64,000 bases of DNA from an uncultured Flavobacteriaceae bacterium (GCA_947503005.1 CANNCA010000002.1:930001-994000); one strand, 5' to 3'; shown: positions 8,690 to 18,286, counted from the first letter of the stretch. Translations and numbers: made by a program. Notes: generated from the letters alone by a model not told the origin.

Positions 8690-8732
8690 CATACATTTTC
8701 TCCCTTACCAACAGTGTATAGGGATAAAATCT

Positions 8733-8764
8733 AAAAAACACCTCGTAAAGAGGTGTTTTTTGTT
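8733..8764 (+). terminator. Terminator after the LytTR regulator
   Basis: A perfect 12-bp stem, AAAAAACACCTC with GAGGTGTTTTTT, around a five-base loop, with the T run continuing. It can act in both directions but is placed after the plus-strand gene. Confidence 0.9.
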
Positions 8765-8853
8765 TTAAATCTTCTCTGTATTCGTTAAGTGAAAGACTCA
8801 ACAAATATCACAGAATGTTGAGGAAGACACATTGCCAAACATACGCACTATAT

Positions 8854-11310
8854 CTAAATGTGATCCACATTATAAATCACCCGAACACTTCGGTAAAATG
8901 AAATCGCATTGAAGGATTTCTCGATTCTTCGGATGCTGTTCTTTGTCTTTACCAACGATTGCTCATGGTTGATTTTTACGATGACATGCTTTAAGTATTG
9001 ATTTCTTATTCTTGCCACGGGAGGATATTCAGGACCTAATACACTACCACCAAAAACGTTTCGAAGGCCTTTCGCAAACCAATCCGCCGCATCGTTCAAT
9101 TTGTTGTATTCCTTGTGTTTGAATGTAATCTTGATAATCCGGTTGACAGGGGGGTATTTGTACTGCTCCCTTTCATACAGTTGTTCTTTGAACATTTCAT
9201 CATAATCATTCGTCGAAACTTGCTTTAATATCTGATGATACGGATTGTAAGTCTGAATAATGACCTTTCCTCTTTTCTTCGTACGCCCAGCCCTGCCAGA
9301 AACTTGAGTCAATAATTGAAAGCTTCGTTCATGTGCCCGATAATCTGGAAAATTCAATAACGAATCAGCATTCATGATACCTACCAAATTCACATTTCTA
9401 AAATCCAGCCCTTTTGTCAACATTTGGGTCCCTACAAGAATATCTAATTCTTGCTGCTCGAAAGCCGTGATGATTTTTTCATAACCATATTTGCCCCTAG
9501 TTGTATCTAAATCCATACGACCTACTTTTGCTTTCGGAAAAAGGGTATGCAGCTCCTGTTCCACTTGTTCGGTACCAAAACCTTTGGTATCCAAAGTTTG
9601 ACTTCCGCATGCTTGACAGCTTTCTTGCAATGCTATATTATGACTACAGTAATGACAACGGAGTTGTTTTTTGTACTGATGATAGGTCAAGCTCACGTCA
9701 CAATTCGGGCATTGCGGCGAGTGACCACAGGTAGTACATTCCAAAATGGGAGCGTAACCTCGCCTGTTTTGAAAGAGAATCACTTGCTCACCAGCATCCA
9801 GGGTCTCGGTAATTTCTTCCAATAGACGTTCCGAAAAATGACCTTTCATCCTTTTCTTTCTATTTTGTTCTTTGATATCGACCAACTCAATATCTGGCAT
9901 CACCACGTTACCATAACGCCTCGTTATTTCTGCAAAACCATACTTTTCTTTTTTTGCATTATAAAAGCTCTCGATACTTGGTGTTGCGGAACCTAACAGA
10001 ATATTAGCGCCATGCAGATTTGCCAAAACAATTGCGGCATCACGCGCATGGTATCTTGGTGCAGGATCGAACTGTTTGAACGACCCTTCATGCTCTTCAT
10101 CAACGATTATCAAACCCAAACTGGAAAAAGGTAAAAACATGGCGGAACGCGCTCCAATCACAATTTGGGCTTTTGGTTTTTTATCCAACACATTATTCCA
10201 AACTTCTACCCGCTCCTGAATACTGTATTTAGAATGATAGACCGAAACTTTTGAACCGAAATAATCTTGTAATCGTGCTATCAGTTGCGTCGTAAGAGCA
10301 ATTTCAGGAAGTAAATAGAGTCCTTGCTTTCCTTCTAAAATACATTCTTCCAGAAGCTTTACATAGACCTCTGTTTTTCCTGATGATGTGACTCCTTTAA
10401 GTAAGGTAACTTTCTGATTTTTAAAATTTTGTTTAATATCATCTAAAGCTTTTTCTTGATATTCGTTCAATGACTTTAAATCATATTCCCCATCTTCCCC
10501 ATCATAATTCACACGATCTGTTTGGATAAAATACTCTTCAAGAATTGCTTTATCAACTAAAGATTTTATCACCGCTTTGGAACTTCCGCTTGTCTGTTCC
10601 AAGTCGGTAACTTTTATAGGCTTTTTACGGACAGCCTGGAGTTGAAATAAGGACAATACTACTTGACTTTGTTTCGGAGCCCTGGTGAGCGATTCCAGTA
10701 ATTTCTCCAAACCCGCTTCGGAAGTATGAGCACTCCCTAATCTTAGGTAACGGACCAGTTTGGGCTTGTACTGTTCATAGAGTTCCTCCTTTAAAAGAAT
10801 GACGTTTTTTTCAATTAAGCGATTTAAAATGGGAAGTACGTTCTTACGTTCGACAATTGCGCTCACCTCATGAACTTTTAAAGAAGACTGGTGTTGCAAG
10901 GCTTCAAACACTAAAAACTCATCGTCCTTCAAACTCATTTCATCGACTTCTGCCCTATCGTTCTTGAGAATCAGAGTTTCACTTTCCAAGAGAAAAGCAC
11001 TGGGAACGGCAGTCCTGAAAACTTCGCCAATAGTGCACATATAGTAATTGGCTATCCATTGCCAATGTTTCAATTGGATTGTATTTACTAAGGGGTGTTC
11101 ACTTAAAACTTGATGAATATCTTTTGCTTCGTATACTTCTGGCGGAGTGGTATGCACTTCATTGACCAATGCCGTGTATATTTTAGATTTACCGAAAGGA
11201 ACAGCAACCCGCATGCCCGGAAGCAGAAAATCAGCTTCATCTTGAGTTACACGATACGTAAATAACTTCTCTAAAGGAATTGGTAAAATTACATTGATGA
11301 AGTTTTGCAT
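8854..11310 (-). CDS. priA: Primosomal replication restart helicase PriA
   Basis: About 818 residues; a 3'-5' DNA helicase that reloads the replisome at stalled forks. The start is ATG 11310, not the in-frame ATG 11394, because AGGAGGGG lies 6-13 bases upstream and the family begins at this point. Visible: N-terminal DNA-binding domain, Walker A (GVTSSGKTE), DEEH box, the zinc-binding Cys array (CTTCGHSPQCPNC, then CHYC and CQACG) inserted between helicase lobes, and motif VSGRAGR. It is the last gene of an apparent nadC-brkB-DUF2147-priA operon. Confidence 0.96.
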   Translation of the reverse strand: MQNFINVILPIPLEKLFTYRVTQDEADFLLPGMRVAVPFGKSKIYTALVNEVHTTPPEVYEAKDIHQVLSEHPLVNTIQLKHWQWIANYYMCTIGEVFRTAVPSAFLLESETLILKNDRAEVDEMSLKDDEFLVFEALQHQSSLKVHEVSAIVERKNVLPILNRLIEKNVILLKEELYEQYKPKLVRYLRLGSAHTSEAGLEKLLESLTRAPKQSQVVLSLFQLQAVRKKPIKVTDLEQTSGSSKAVIKSLVDKAILEEYFIQTDRVNYDGEDGEYDLKSLNEYQEKALDDIKQNFKNQKVTLLKGVTSSGKTEVYVKLLEECILEGKQGLYLLPEIALTTQLIARLQDYFGSKVSVYHSKYSIQERVEVWNNVLDKKPKAQIVIGARSAMFLPFSSLGLIIVDEEHEGSFKQFDPAPRYHARDAAIVLANLHGANILLGSATPSIESFYNAKKEKYGFAEITRRYGNVVMPDIELVDIKEQNRKKRMKGHFSERLLEEITETLDAGEQVILFQNRRGYAPILECTTCGHSPQCPNCDVSLTYHQYKKQLRCHYCSHNIALQESCQACGSQTLDTKGFGTEQVEQELHTLFPKAKVGRMDLDTTRGKYGYEKIITAFEQQELDILVGTQMLTKGLDFRNVNLVGIMNADSLLNFPDYRAHERSFQLLTQVSGRAGRTKKRGKVIIQTYNPYHQILKQVSTNDYDEMFKEQLYEREQYKYPPVNRIIKITFKHKEYNKLNDAADWFAKGLRNVFGGSVLGPEYPPVARIRNQYLKHVIVKINHEQSLVKTKNSIRRIEKSFNAISFYRSVRVIYNVDHI

Positions 11311-11315
11311 AGTTT

Positions 11316-11325
11316 CACCCCTCCT
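11316..11325 (-). promoter_or_regulatory. Strong Shine-Dalgarno sequence setting the priA start
   Basis: AGGAGGGGTG on the minus strand ends 5 bases before ATG 11310 and overlaps the stop region of the DUF2147 gene. Extensive anti-SD complementarity is uncommon in Bacteroidota, so it both fixes the start and suggests translational coupling. Confidence 0.75.
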
Positions 11326-11761
11326 ATCCTTCGTAGCGCACCCAGGTTTGGGTTCTATAGAGAAAGGCCAAATACCCACGCACCTTAAGTTCATCAGGGT
11401 CTTCAGGATTCAGCCATATTTTAAATCGAAAAGTCATCGCCTGTTCTGGGTCGAAAAGAAATTTTCCTTTCCATTCATCATCTGAATTTTTTTTGCCTTC
11501 CTTGATTATAGTCATTCCAACCACAGGCGTATCCTTTAAATCGCCTTCACATTTGATACAAAGGGCATCTTCTTTTCCTTCTTCGACTACCTCTAAAATT
11601 TTACCATACATCAAACCGTCTTTCTTGTAAATCTCGATGACACCTTTTGGGTTGCCAGTTCTATCATCTATGGTTTTCCATTTACCGAAAACACTTTGGG
11701 CATTTCCAATCAACATTCCACCGACACATAAAAGCACTGCTATTTTAATCTTTCTTCGCAT
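11324..11761 (-). CDS. DUF2147 family secreted protein
   Basis: A 145-residue protein with a signal peptide (about residues 1-21, ending GNAQS). The mature part opens with FGKWKTIDDRTGNPKGVIEIY and closes with FLYRTQTWVRYE, the DUF2147 pattern (a small lipocalin-like beta barrel in solved relatives). It is probably periplasmic. Its start overlaps the brkB stop by 17 bases and its stop abuts the priA ribosome-binding site. Function unknown; the pair Cys-x-x-Cys (CIKC) in the middle could bind metal or form a disulfide. Confidence 0.85.
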   Translation of the reverse strand: MRRKIKIAVLLCVGGMLIGNAQSVFGKWKTIDDRTGNPKGVIEIYKKDGLMYGKILEVVEEGKEDALCIKCEGDLKDTPVVGMTIIKEGKKNSDDEWKGKFLFDPEQAMTFRFKIWLNPEDPDELKVRGYLAFLYRTQTWVRYEG

Positions 11762-12725
11762 TCTTATTATAATTTTTTCTGAGCCAATTCAGCGAGGCAT
11801 TCAATTCGAACCCAAGCAGCAATATATTCGAATTTAACCAGATGTAGACCATTAATATCAATAATCCCCCCAAAGCGCCATACAATTCGTTATAACGCGC
11901 GAATTTTTCCACATAGACCCCAAACAGATAGGACGTTAGCAAGAATAGTAATGTCGTCATAAAAGCACCGGCCGAAAAGAATCTAGCGTGCTTTCCTTCT
12001 GCCGTACCAAAGTAGTATAATGTCGCAGTGGTCAAGTAGGATAAAATAATAAAAAACAAAAATTTCGCGATCTGTACCCCGAGAATATCGTCTTCACCCA
12101 TAATATAGCCGCCTTGCCGAGCGGCGAATTCGCTCAAATAGGTCAAAACATAAACCTCAAAATACACAAATGCCACAAAGCCGATGATGATTAAGATAGA
12201 AAGAATTAAGCCCACCATTAGTGCATATGCATATTGCTTGAAAAAGTTTCTTGTAAGGTTCACGTGATACGAAGTTTCAAAACCACCAAAAATTGCGTTC
12301 ACTCCGTTGGCCATTAAGAAAATTGAAAGGACAAAAGTAGATGATAAGAGTCCGGGTCGTTTTTGATCTTTAATCTGTTGGTAAATCTGTTCGAAATAAT
12401 CACCTGTGGCCGTGGGTAAGAACGATTCAAGAAACGCTGGAAAGTTTTCATCGAACCCGGTATTTTGAAGACTTAAAAAGGAAATTAGGAACGGCACCAA
12501 GGTCAACATAAAAATCAAAAGTGGAAAAAGGGCCAGAAATAAGCTAAAGGCAATGGAACTTGCTCTTGTCGACAGCGCACCCTGTACAATGCCCCGAATA
12601 TACATTTCAATCAAATCGTAGATAGAAAGACCTTCAAAACCCGGTAAACGAATATTTTTCAATAATCGAACGAGCCAATTTATGACAGGAATCTTATCAA
12701 GTCTCTCCTCAATTTCTTTGGACAT
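11745..12725 (-). CDS. YihY/BrkB family inner-membrane protein
   Basis: A 326-residue integral membrane protein with about six hydrophobic segments. The family signature is visible in ASSIAFSLFLALFPLLIF and, at the C-terminus, YNELYGALGGLLILMVYIWL. Members were once called ribonuclease BN in error; the transport or envelope role is unresolved. It starts one base after the nadC stop and overlaps the next gene, so it is translationally coupled to both. Confidence 0.9.
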   Translation of the reverse strand: MSKEIEERLDKIPVINWLVRLLKNIRLPGFEGLSIYDLIEMYIRGIVQGALSTRASSIAFSLFLALFPLLIFMLTLVPFLISFLSLQNTGFDENFPAFLESFLPTATGDYFEQIYQQIKDQKRPGLLSSTFVLSIFLMANGVNAIFGGFETSYHVNLTRNFFKQYAYALMVGLILSILIIIGFVAFVYFEVYVLTYLSEFAARQGGYIMGEDDILGVQIAKFLFFIILSYLTTATLYYFGTAEGKHARFFSAGAFMTTLLFLLTSYLFGVYVEKFARYNELYGALGGLLILMVYIWLNSNILLLGFELNASLNWLRKNYNKNAKKD

Positions 12726-13583
12726 TTAAACGGCTTTTAAGCTCAAATCCATATTATATACTGAATGTGTTAAGGCTCCAGATGAAATATAATCGACACC
12801 GCATTCGGCATAGTTTCGAATTGTATTTTCATTGATCCCACCAGACGATTCCGTGAGACAGTTGTCGCCAATTAGAGCTACGGCCTTTCGTGTATCTTCA
12901 TAATTGAAATTATCAATAAGTATACGATAAACCCCATCGCACTTTAATATTTCCTTGATTTCATCCAAATTACGTGCCTCGACGATAATCTTTAAATCCC
13001 TCTTCGTATCTTGAAGGTACTGTTGTGTCTTTTGAATTGCCTTGGTAATTCCTCCCGCAAAATCAATATGGTTATCCTTTAGCATAATCATATCATATAA
13101 GGCAAATCTGTGGTTTTCGCCACCACCTATTTTTACGGCCCATTTTTCCAAAGCCCGAATTCCGGGAGTGGTTTTTCTGGTATCCAGTATTTTGGTATTG
13201 GTACCTTCCAGCAAATTAACGAACGATTTCGTTTTGGTTGCTATGGCACTCATACGCTGCATGGCGTTCAAAACCAAACGCTCTGCCTTTAAGATGCTCT
13301 GCGAGTTTCCGTACACATAGAAGACGATATCACCATATTTTACCTTTGATCCTTCTGGAATCATAACTTCCACTTCCAAGGAATCATCAACATATGAAAA
13401 AACCTGTTGTGCAAAAGAAATTCCGGCGATAACGCCTTCGTCTTTTACCAACAACTTCGCTTTCCCAGTCGCGTTTTTCGGGATACAGGAAAGCGAGCTA
13501 TGATCACCATCACCGACATCTTCACGAATTGCATTGGCAATAATATAATCAATCTCTTTTTGGAATTGTACTTTTGAAATCAT
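12726..13583 (-). CDS. nadC: Nicotinate-nucleotide pyrophosphorylase (carboxylating)
   Basis: A 285-residue enzyme converting quinolinate and PRPP to nicotinate mononucleotide, CO2 and pyrophosphate in de novo NAD synthesis. The quinolinate-binding segment LDTRKTTPGIRALEKWAV, then GGGENHRF, MLKDNHI and the C-terminal SSGGI and YISSGALTHS are diagnostic. Length is typical. It heads the nadC-brkB-DUF2147-priA unit and is divergent from rlmH. Confidence 0.97.
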   Translation of the reverse strand: MISKVQFQKEIDYIIANAIREDVGDGDHSSLSCIPKNATGKAKLLVKDEGVIAGISFAQQVFSYVDDSLEVEVMIPEGSKVKYGDIVFYVYGNSQSILKAERLVLNAMQRMSAIATKTKSFVNLLEGTNTKILDTRKTTPGIRALEKWAVKIGGGENHRFALYDMIMLKDNHIDFAGGITKAIQKTQQYLQDTKRDLKIIVEARNLDEIKEILKCDGVYRILIDNFNYEDTRKAVALIGDNCLTESSGGINENTIRNYAECGVDYISSGALTHSVYNMDLSLKAV

Positions 13584-13669
13584 TGAAGGGGATTTGCTTT
13601 TCGCTAAATTATGAAATGAGCCATAACTTATGGTAAATCACAACAAAGAAATTCTACTAACTTTAAAAC

Positions 13670-14143
13670 ATGACGATTAAACTTATCGCTATCGGGAAAA
13701 CCGACAGCAAAGCTTTACTGCAATTAATCGGTGAATTCGAAAATCGGTTAAAACATTATGTAAAATTTGATTTGGATATTATTCCTGATATTAAAAATTC
13801 TAAAAACCTATCGGAGGCCCAGCAGAAAGACAAAGAAGGTGAACTCATCCTAAAAAAGCTAAATTCAACAGATGTCTTAGTACTGTTTGATGAAAACGGA
13901 AAGCAATATTCCTCCATGGATTTCTCGAAATACCTCCAAAAGAAAATGAATTCGGGCATTAAGCAATTGGTTTTCGTAATAGGCGGCCCGTACGGATTTA
14001 GTAATTCCGTTTATCAAAAAGCTCAAGGAAAAATTAGTCTTTCAAAAATGACTTTTTCACATCAGATGGTGCGGTTGTTTGTTGTAGAGCAGATTTATCG
14101 AGCTTTTACGATTTTGAAGAACGAGCCTTATCATCATAAATAA
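13670..14143 (+). CDS. rlmH: 23S rRNA pseudouridine(1915)-N3-methyltransferase
   Basis: A 157-residue SPOUT-class methyltransferase that modifies pseudouridine 1915 in helix 69 of 23S rRNA. The SAM-binding knot is seen in FVIGGPYGFS, and the C-terminal LSKMTFSHQMVRLFVVEQIY with RAF and PYHH is the family fingerprint. Length is standard (155-160). The gene stands alone, with a repeat-rich spacer downstream. Confidence 0.97.
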   Translation: MTIKLIAIGKTDSKALLQLIGEFENRLKHYVKFDLDIIPDIKNSKNLSEAQQKDKEGELILKKLNSTDVLVLFDENGKQYSSMDFSKYLQKKMNSGIKQLVFVIGGPYGFSNSVYQKAQGKISLSKMTFSHQMVRLFVVEQIYRAFTILKNEPYHHK

Positions 14144-14147
14144 AAGT

Positions 14148-14275
14148 GCGGAGTTCGAGGTACGAAGTTAGAAGTATTTTACATGTTTCGGAGAAAGGTA
14201 AACAGCCTTGGAGCAACCCCACAAGGAGTTCGATTCAAATAATGGCACCTCGTATTTCGAACTTTGTGTCTCGTA
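14148..14275. repeat. Imperfect inverted repeat between rlmH and serA
   Basis: A left arm around 14153-14169 and a right arm around 14245-14261 can be aligned as inverted copies with only transition differences (13 of 17 positions), so the transcript could pair with G-U wobbles. Both arms are built from TACGA and TTCGA units. The spacer also contains a GTTCGATTC stretch. It lies between two convergent genes, where it may act as a terminator or be a REP-like element. Confidence 0.45.
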
Positions 14276-14276
14276 C

Positions 14277-16169
14277 TTAATATAACACCCTAAACTTAAT
14301 CGTATTCTCGATTTTCTTCAAAGCCTTAATAACGTCTTTGTTGTATTCCTTGTCCAAATCAGTGATAACATAACCTACATCACTATCCGTAGAAAGGTAT
14401 TGACCTAAGATGTTCATATCGTACTTGGCAAGTACTTCATTGATTTTAGCCATAATACCAGGTACGTTCTTGTGAATGTGCAAAAAACGATGCGCCTTGT
14501 TCTGTTTCGGCAATCTAATATTCGGGAAGTTCACCGCATCGACCGTATTGCCTGAATTGATATAATCCATGATTTTGTTCGGTACAAAATCAGCGATATC
14601 GCGCTGCGCTTCTTCAGTGCTTCCTCCAATATGTGGAGTTAATATGACATTGTTCAACCCTTGAAGTTCAGTAAAAAATTCCCCGTTGCTTCTAGGCTCC
14701 TCAGGGTAGACATCAATTGCGGCACCAGCTAGTTTTCCGGATTTCAAAGCTTCTGAGAGTGCCTTAATGTCTACTACAAAACCTCGTGCAAGATTGACAA
14801 AAATGGCGCCGTTCTTCATTTGGTCGATTTCTCGTTCACCAATAAAGTTTTTGTTGGCCTTGTTATCGTCAATATGTAAAGTAACCACATCGGAAACATT
14901 CAACAAATCCTCTAACGTACTGCATTTAATAGCGTTGCCAAGTGCAAGTTTGTCATCGACGTCGTAATAATAAACACGCATACCAAGTGACTCCGCTAAT
15001 ACAGACAATTGCTTTCCGATATTACCGTATCCTACTATACCAAGGTTTTTGCCTCGCACTTCACGTGAACCCTCTGCAGTTTTTTGCCATTGCCCATTAT
15101 GGATTTCCGTACTTCTTGGAAAAATACTTCGCATCAACATGATAATTTCCCCAATTGCCAGTTCTACAACAGAACGCGTATTACTATACGGAGCATTGAA
15201 TACCACAACTCCATTTTTACGACAGTTCGCTAAGTCGATTTGAGTTGTACCAATACAGAACGCGCCGACAACTAACAGTTTATCCGCGGCCTCCAAAACA
15301 TTTTTAGTTACCTGGGTTTTAGAACGAATACCTAGAACATGAACTCCCTTTATTTTCTCTATCAATTCCTCTTCTGGCAAACTATGCTTTATCAATTCTA
15401 CCGAAAAACCGTCTTCAGAAAGATTCTCAAAGGCATCAGGGTGAACGTTTTCCAATAACAGAATCTTTATTCTGTTCTTAGGATAGGATATGTTTCTGGG
15501 CAAATCATTGACAAAGAGAAATTCATCTAAATTCGGAGTGACGTGATCTGCATTGTTGGCAGCTTTATCTCTGTGAACGTTTTCGGTATAGGCAAAGAAT
15601 TTATCAGCTATACCAGCCTCCCGCATTACATAATCACTATAGCCATCACCGATGACCTGAACTTCACCATCCAAATCCATTTGCTTTAAACATTCTATCT
15701 TACCATTATGCTGAGATAGCGGGTTTGTTTCGTCAAAACCGATTATTTTCCCATCCTCATCAAACTCGAAGGTATTCGCATACACCCTGTCTGAGGGAAT
15801 ATTATACTCCTTCACAATGGGGTCAATGAATTCTTTAAATCCGCAGGAAATCACATAAATATCATCTGAAAATCTCTCAAAGAATTCCTTATTCGATTCG
15901 ATGGATTTTGAAATCTTTTGACGTAATTCGGCTACCAATCCTTCTAAATCACTCTTGTTTGCGTTCAATAATTTGATGCGTCTTTCAAGTGATTCAGTAA
16001 ATGAGATATCACCATCAATGCCCAAATTGGTTATTTTCTGAATCTCCTCTATTATTTCTTCACGATTCGATTTGCCTTGTAAAGTCATTTCCGCTAAAAC
16101 ATCTAAGGCCTCTACCCTAGTTAGGGTACTATCAAAATCGAATACGTATTTTCTTCCTTCTTTTACCAT
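14277..16169 (-). CDS. serA: Fused phosphoserine phosphatase / 3-phosphoglycerate dehydrogenase
   Basis: About 630 residues carrying two serine-synthesis enzymes. Residues 1-215 are a HAD phosphatase of the SerB type (DxDST motif in FDFDSTLT, then SCGF and GDGYSD). Residues about 240-545 are a D-3-phosphoglycerate dehydrogenase, with the NAD fold GIVGYGNIG, Arg in LARGFVVD and catalytic His in PHIGGSTEE. A C-terminal ACT domain (about 560-630) is the likely serine sensor. ATG 16169 is chosen over ATG 16199 because the HAD motif follows at the normal distance. The first and third pathway steps are thus joined; serC is not in the window. Confidence 0.92.
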   Translation of the reverse strand: MVKEGRKYVFDFDSTLTRVEALDVLAEMTLQGKSNREEIIEEIQKITNLGIDGDISFTESLERRIKLLNANKSDLEGLVAELRQKISKSIESNKEFFERFSDDIYVISCGFKEFIDPIVKEYNIPSDRVYANTFEFDEDGKIIGFDETNPLSQHNGKIECLKQMDLDGEVQVIGDGYSDYVMREAGIADKFFAYTENVHRDKAANNADHVTPNLDEFLFVNDLPRNISYPKNRIKILLLENVHPDAFENLSEDGFSVELIKHSLPEEELIEKIKGVHVLGIRSKTQVTKNVLEAADKLLVVGAFCIGTTQIDLANCRKNGVVVFNAPYSNTRSVVELAIGEIIMLMRSIFPRSTEIHNGQWQKTAEGSREVRGKNLGIVGYGNIGKQLSVLAESLGMRVYYYDVDDKLALGNAIKCSTLEDLLNVSDVVTLHIDDNKANKNFIGEREIDQMKNGAIFVNLARGFVVDIKALSEALKSGKLAGAAIDVYPEEPRSNGEFFTELQGLNNVILTPHIGGSTEEAQRDIADFVPNKIMDYINSGNTVDAVNFPNIRLPKQNKAHRFLHIHKNVPGIMAKINEVLAKYDMNILGQYLSTDSDVGYVITDLDKEYNKDVIKALKKIENTIKFRVLY

Positions 16170-16214
16170 AATTGTGGAATTCCCTGCCCACGGGAACAAA
16201 AATTAATTAAGCTC

Positions 16215-16222
16215 CAAAATTA
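16215..16222 (-). promoter_or_regulatory. Putative -7 element of serA
   Basis: TAATTTTG on the minus strand matches TAnnTTTG exactly, 45 bases before the serA ATG. A TTG is present only at a longer than normal distance (25 bases), so the -33 part is uncertain. Confidence 0.45.
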
Positions 16223-16333
16223 AAGATTAATTCTGTCGAGCCATTGGCAATGTTATTAAAAGTTATTCAGAATTTTGGTCGATTTGACCCAAATGTAACA
16301 AAGTGAATTTTCTAGTGAAATGGCAGAGCCCAG

Positions 16334-17113
16334 TTATAGGAACGAAAGCATTGATTTAGAAAATTCAGAAGATTTGTAGGTGTTGTTATGATTACCTTTA
16401 ACAATTTTCAATCTACTTTTTGGGATCGTCTTCTGTAAATCATCAGGACTTCCATTATCCAAATCTTCGTCTCCCGCAACAACCAAAACTTTGATTTTAA
16501 TCTGTGCCAATTGTTTTTTAGATGTTACAGGCTGGTATTTCTGCTGAAGATATAGTGATTTGAAGTTGGCGTTTATTGACTTTGCATAATCTACAGCACC
16601 TTTAGTTTCTTCGGTTATCTTACCATTGAAGGCATCCCTGAAAAGAATTCTACGTTTCCATGTTGGGTTGGTAAAATCGATTCCCATACCTCCTAAAACA
16701 GCTTTTTTCAAACGCCTGTCTTTTGTCATCAAACGTGCTAGTAAAATACTACCCCTCGAATATCCAACAGCGTAGTATTTGCTGATTTTTAGCTCTACCA
16801 TTAAAAACATCAGATCCAACACTTCTGAATCTTGGGCGTAGGCTTCATCTTCTTGCGGTTTGTCCGAATCACCGTTGCCACGTAAATCGGGAACGATTAC
16901 ACGATAGCCTTTGGCCAATAGATTCTTTTTCAATTCCGATTTATCCCAATTCTTTCGAGTATTTAAAAACCCATGGATTAACAAAACTGGTTTACCTTTT
17001 CCCTCATCGGAATAGGCAATTTTAGTATCATCAAAAGACTTGAAATATTTGGTTTCTTGACCGAACAGCTGATATCCTAAAAAGAGAATCGAGAGAAATA
17101 GTAAACTTCGCAT
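16334..17113 (-). CDS. Secreted alpha/beta hydrolase
   Basis: A 259-residue protein with a signal peptide (1-19, ending QLFGQ). The alpha/beta fold is shown by the oxyanion segment LIHGFLNTRKNW, the nucleophile elbow GYSRG (Ser about 119), an acid in AGDED (about 213) and His in KGNHNN (about 242), giving a complete Ser-Asp-His triad. The substrate is unknown. It starts four bases after the glycosidase gene and is the last gene of the SatD-led cluster, so it may act on esters released with the glycosidase products. Confidence 0.85.
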   Translation of the reverse strand: MRSLLFLSILFLGYQLFGQETKYFKSFDDTKIAYSDEGKGKPVLLIHGFLNTRKNWDKSELKKNLLAKGYRVIVPDLRGNGDSDKPQEDEAYAQDSEVLDLMFLMVELKISKYYAVGYSRGSILLARLMTKDRRLKKAVLGGMGIDFTNPTWKRRILFRDAFNGKITEETKGAVDYAKSINANFKSLYLQQKYQPVTSKKQLAQIKIKVLVVAGDEDLDNGSPDDLQKTIPKSRLKIVKGNHNNTYKSSEFSKSMLSFL

Positions 17114-17117
17114 AACG

Positions 17118-18275
17118 TTATTCTACCGCAGTCATTTCCTTTATCAAGTCAACCTCTTCTTGACGAAAGGGAGTACCGTCTTTTCGAAGAATATCATGAA
17201 ACCAAACTTTCGGTTCGGCCGTAAAAGTGGAATCCCAACTTTTCCATGGATATATGGTATTACTCTTTCCACTCACAAAGCCCCAATTGATAGCCGCTAT
17301 TTTGTTTTCTTTTAAGATAGGAAGCATATTTTCAAAGAAATTACCATTGGTCCGGGCCATATATTCTGTGCATAGCAAAGGGCGACCGTATTTTTTGAGT
17401 TCCTGAATTTTTTGTTTGACTACATCCATATCATTGTTGTAAGCATGAAAAGATATCACATCGGAGTTTTCAATCATATAACGGTCAACATCAGGTAAAC
17501 TATCCAAAGTACCCCAATTTGAAACTTCGCCTCGCCATATGCCACTTGTCAAAGGTTGTGAGGGATTGACTTCGCGCGACCAATGCATCACTTTCTTCAA
17601 TAATGCCAACGAATATTTTTGCTTGTCTTTCAGTTCGAGTTCTTTTCTGCCGGGCTGGCCCGCTACATTATCCGGTTCGTTATAAACGTCCCAAACCAAG
17701 ACGCGATCATCTTCTGCAAAACGTTTCAACACCCCTTTTATATAGCCCTTCAATTCTTTATGTCTAGTGGTATCGCCCAATATTTCGGCTCCTGGTGCCT
17801 GTACCCAACCTGAATTATGAATGTGCGGCATCGGATTGGGTTGCTTACCCAATTTAGGAATCGGATGCCATACATCATCCAGCAGTACGAACATGGTCTT
17901 AATTCCATGAGAATCGGAAATCTTCAGATATTCATCCAATCGGTTTAAGAAACCTACCGAATCTTGTTCCCATAACAAATTATGCAAGTAAACACGGTGA
18001 AGGTTCATACCTAAATCAGAAGACCATTTTAATTCTCTATCTATGGTTTCAAGGTCAAAAGTTTCTGCCTGCCAAAATTCCAATTGATTTATGGCACTAC
18101 TAGGATTGAAGTTCGCGCCTACCAACCAAGGCTGTTCATTATACCAGTCCCATGCTTTTTCTTCCGACCATCGCTCCCCAATTTCTATTTTAGAGCTCTC
18201 AGGTGTTGTTACCTTCTTTTTTTCTGCGCAAGAGAAGGCAACAAGTGCGGCCAGGCATATGATTATTTTTTGCAT
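17118..18275 (-). CDS. Clan GH-A glycoside hydrolase lipoprotein (cellulase/GH5-like)
   Basis: A 385-residue lipoprotein (lipobox LVAFSC, Cys 16). The TIM-barrel glycosidase features are visible: NLHRVYLHNLLW, the acid/base Glu in WDVYNEPDN (Glu 200), a FHAYNND motif and the nucleophile Glu in LLCTEYMART (Glu 304). This spacing fits retaining clan GH-A enzymes related to GH5, but the exact family and substrate (mannan, glucan or xylan) cannot be assigned by eye. It is probably exposed in the periplasm or on the surface. It lies 11 bases after DUF3307 and overlaps no SusC/SusD pair. Confidence 0.82.
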   Translation of the reverse strand: MQKIIICLAALVAFSCAEKKKVTTPESSKIEIGERWSEEKAWDWYNEQPWLVGANFNPSSAINQLEFWQAETFDLETIDRELKWSSDLGMNLHRVYLHNLLWEQDSVGFLNRLDEYLKISDSHGIKTMFVLLDDVWHPIPKLGKQPNPMPHIHNSGWVQAPGAEILGDTTRHKELKGYIKGVLKRFAEDDRVLVWDVYNEPDNVAGQPGRKELELKDKQKYSLALLKKVMHWSREVNPSQPLTSGIWRGEVSNWGTLDSLPDVDRYMIENSDVISFHAYNNDMDVVKQKIQELKKYGRPLLCTEYMARTNGNFFENMLPILKENKIAAINWGFVSGKSNTIYPWKSWDSTFTAEPKVWFHDILRKDGTPFRQEEVDLIKEMTAVE

Positions 18276-18286
18276 ATTGATTTGAT

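Noticed and set aside
14200-14240. GTTCGATTC stretch resembling a tRNA T-loop
   Set aside because: The flanking bases do not pair into a T-stem and no anticodon arm or acceptor stem is found nearby.
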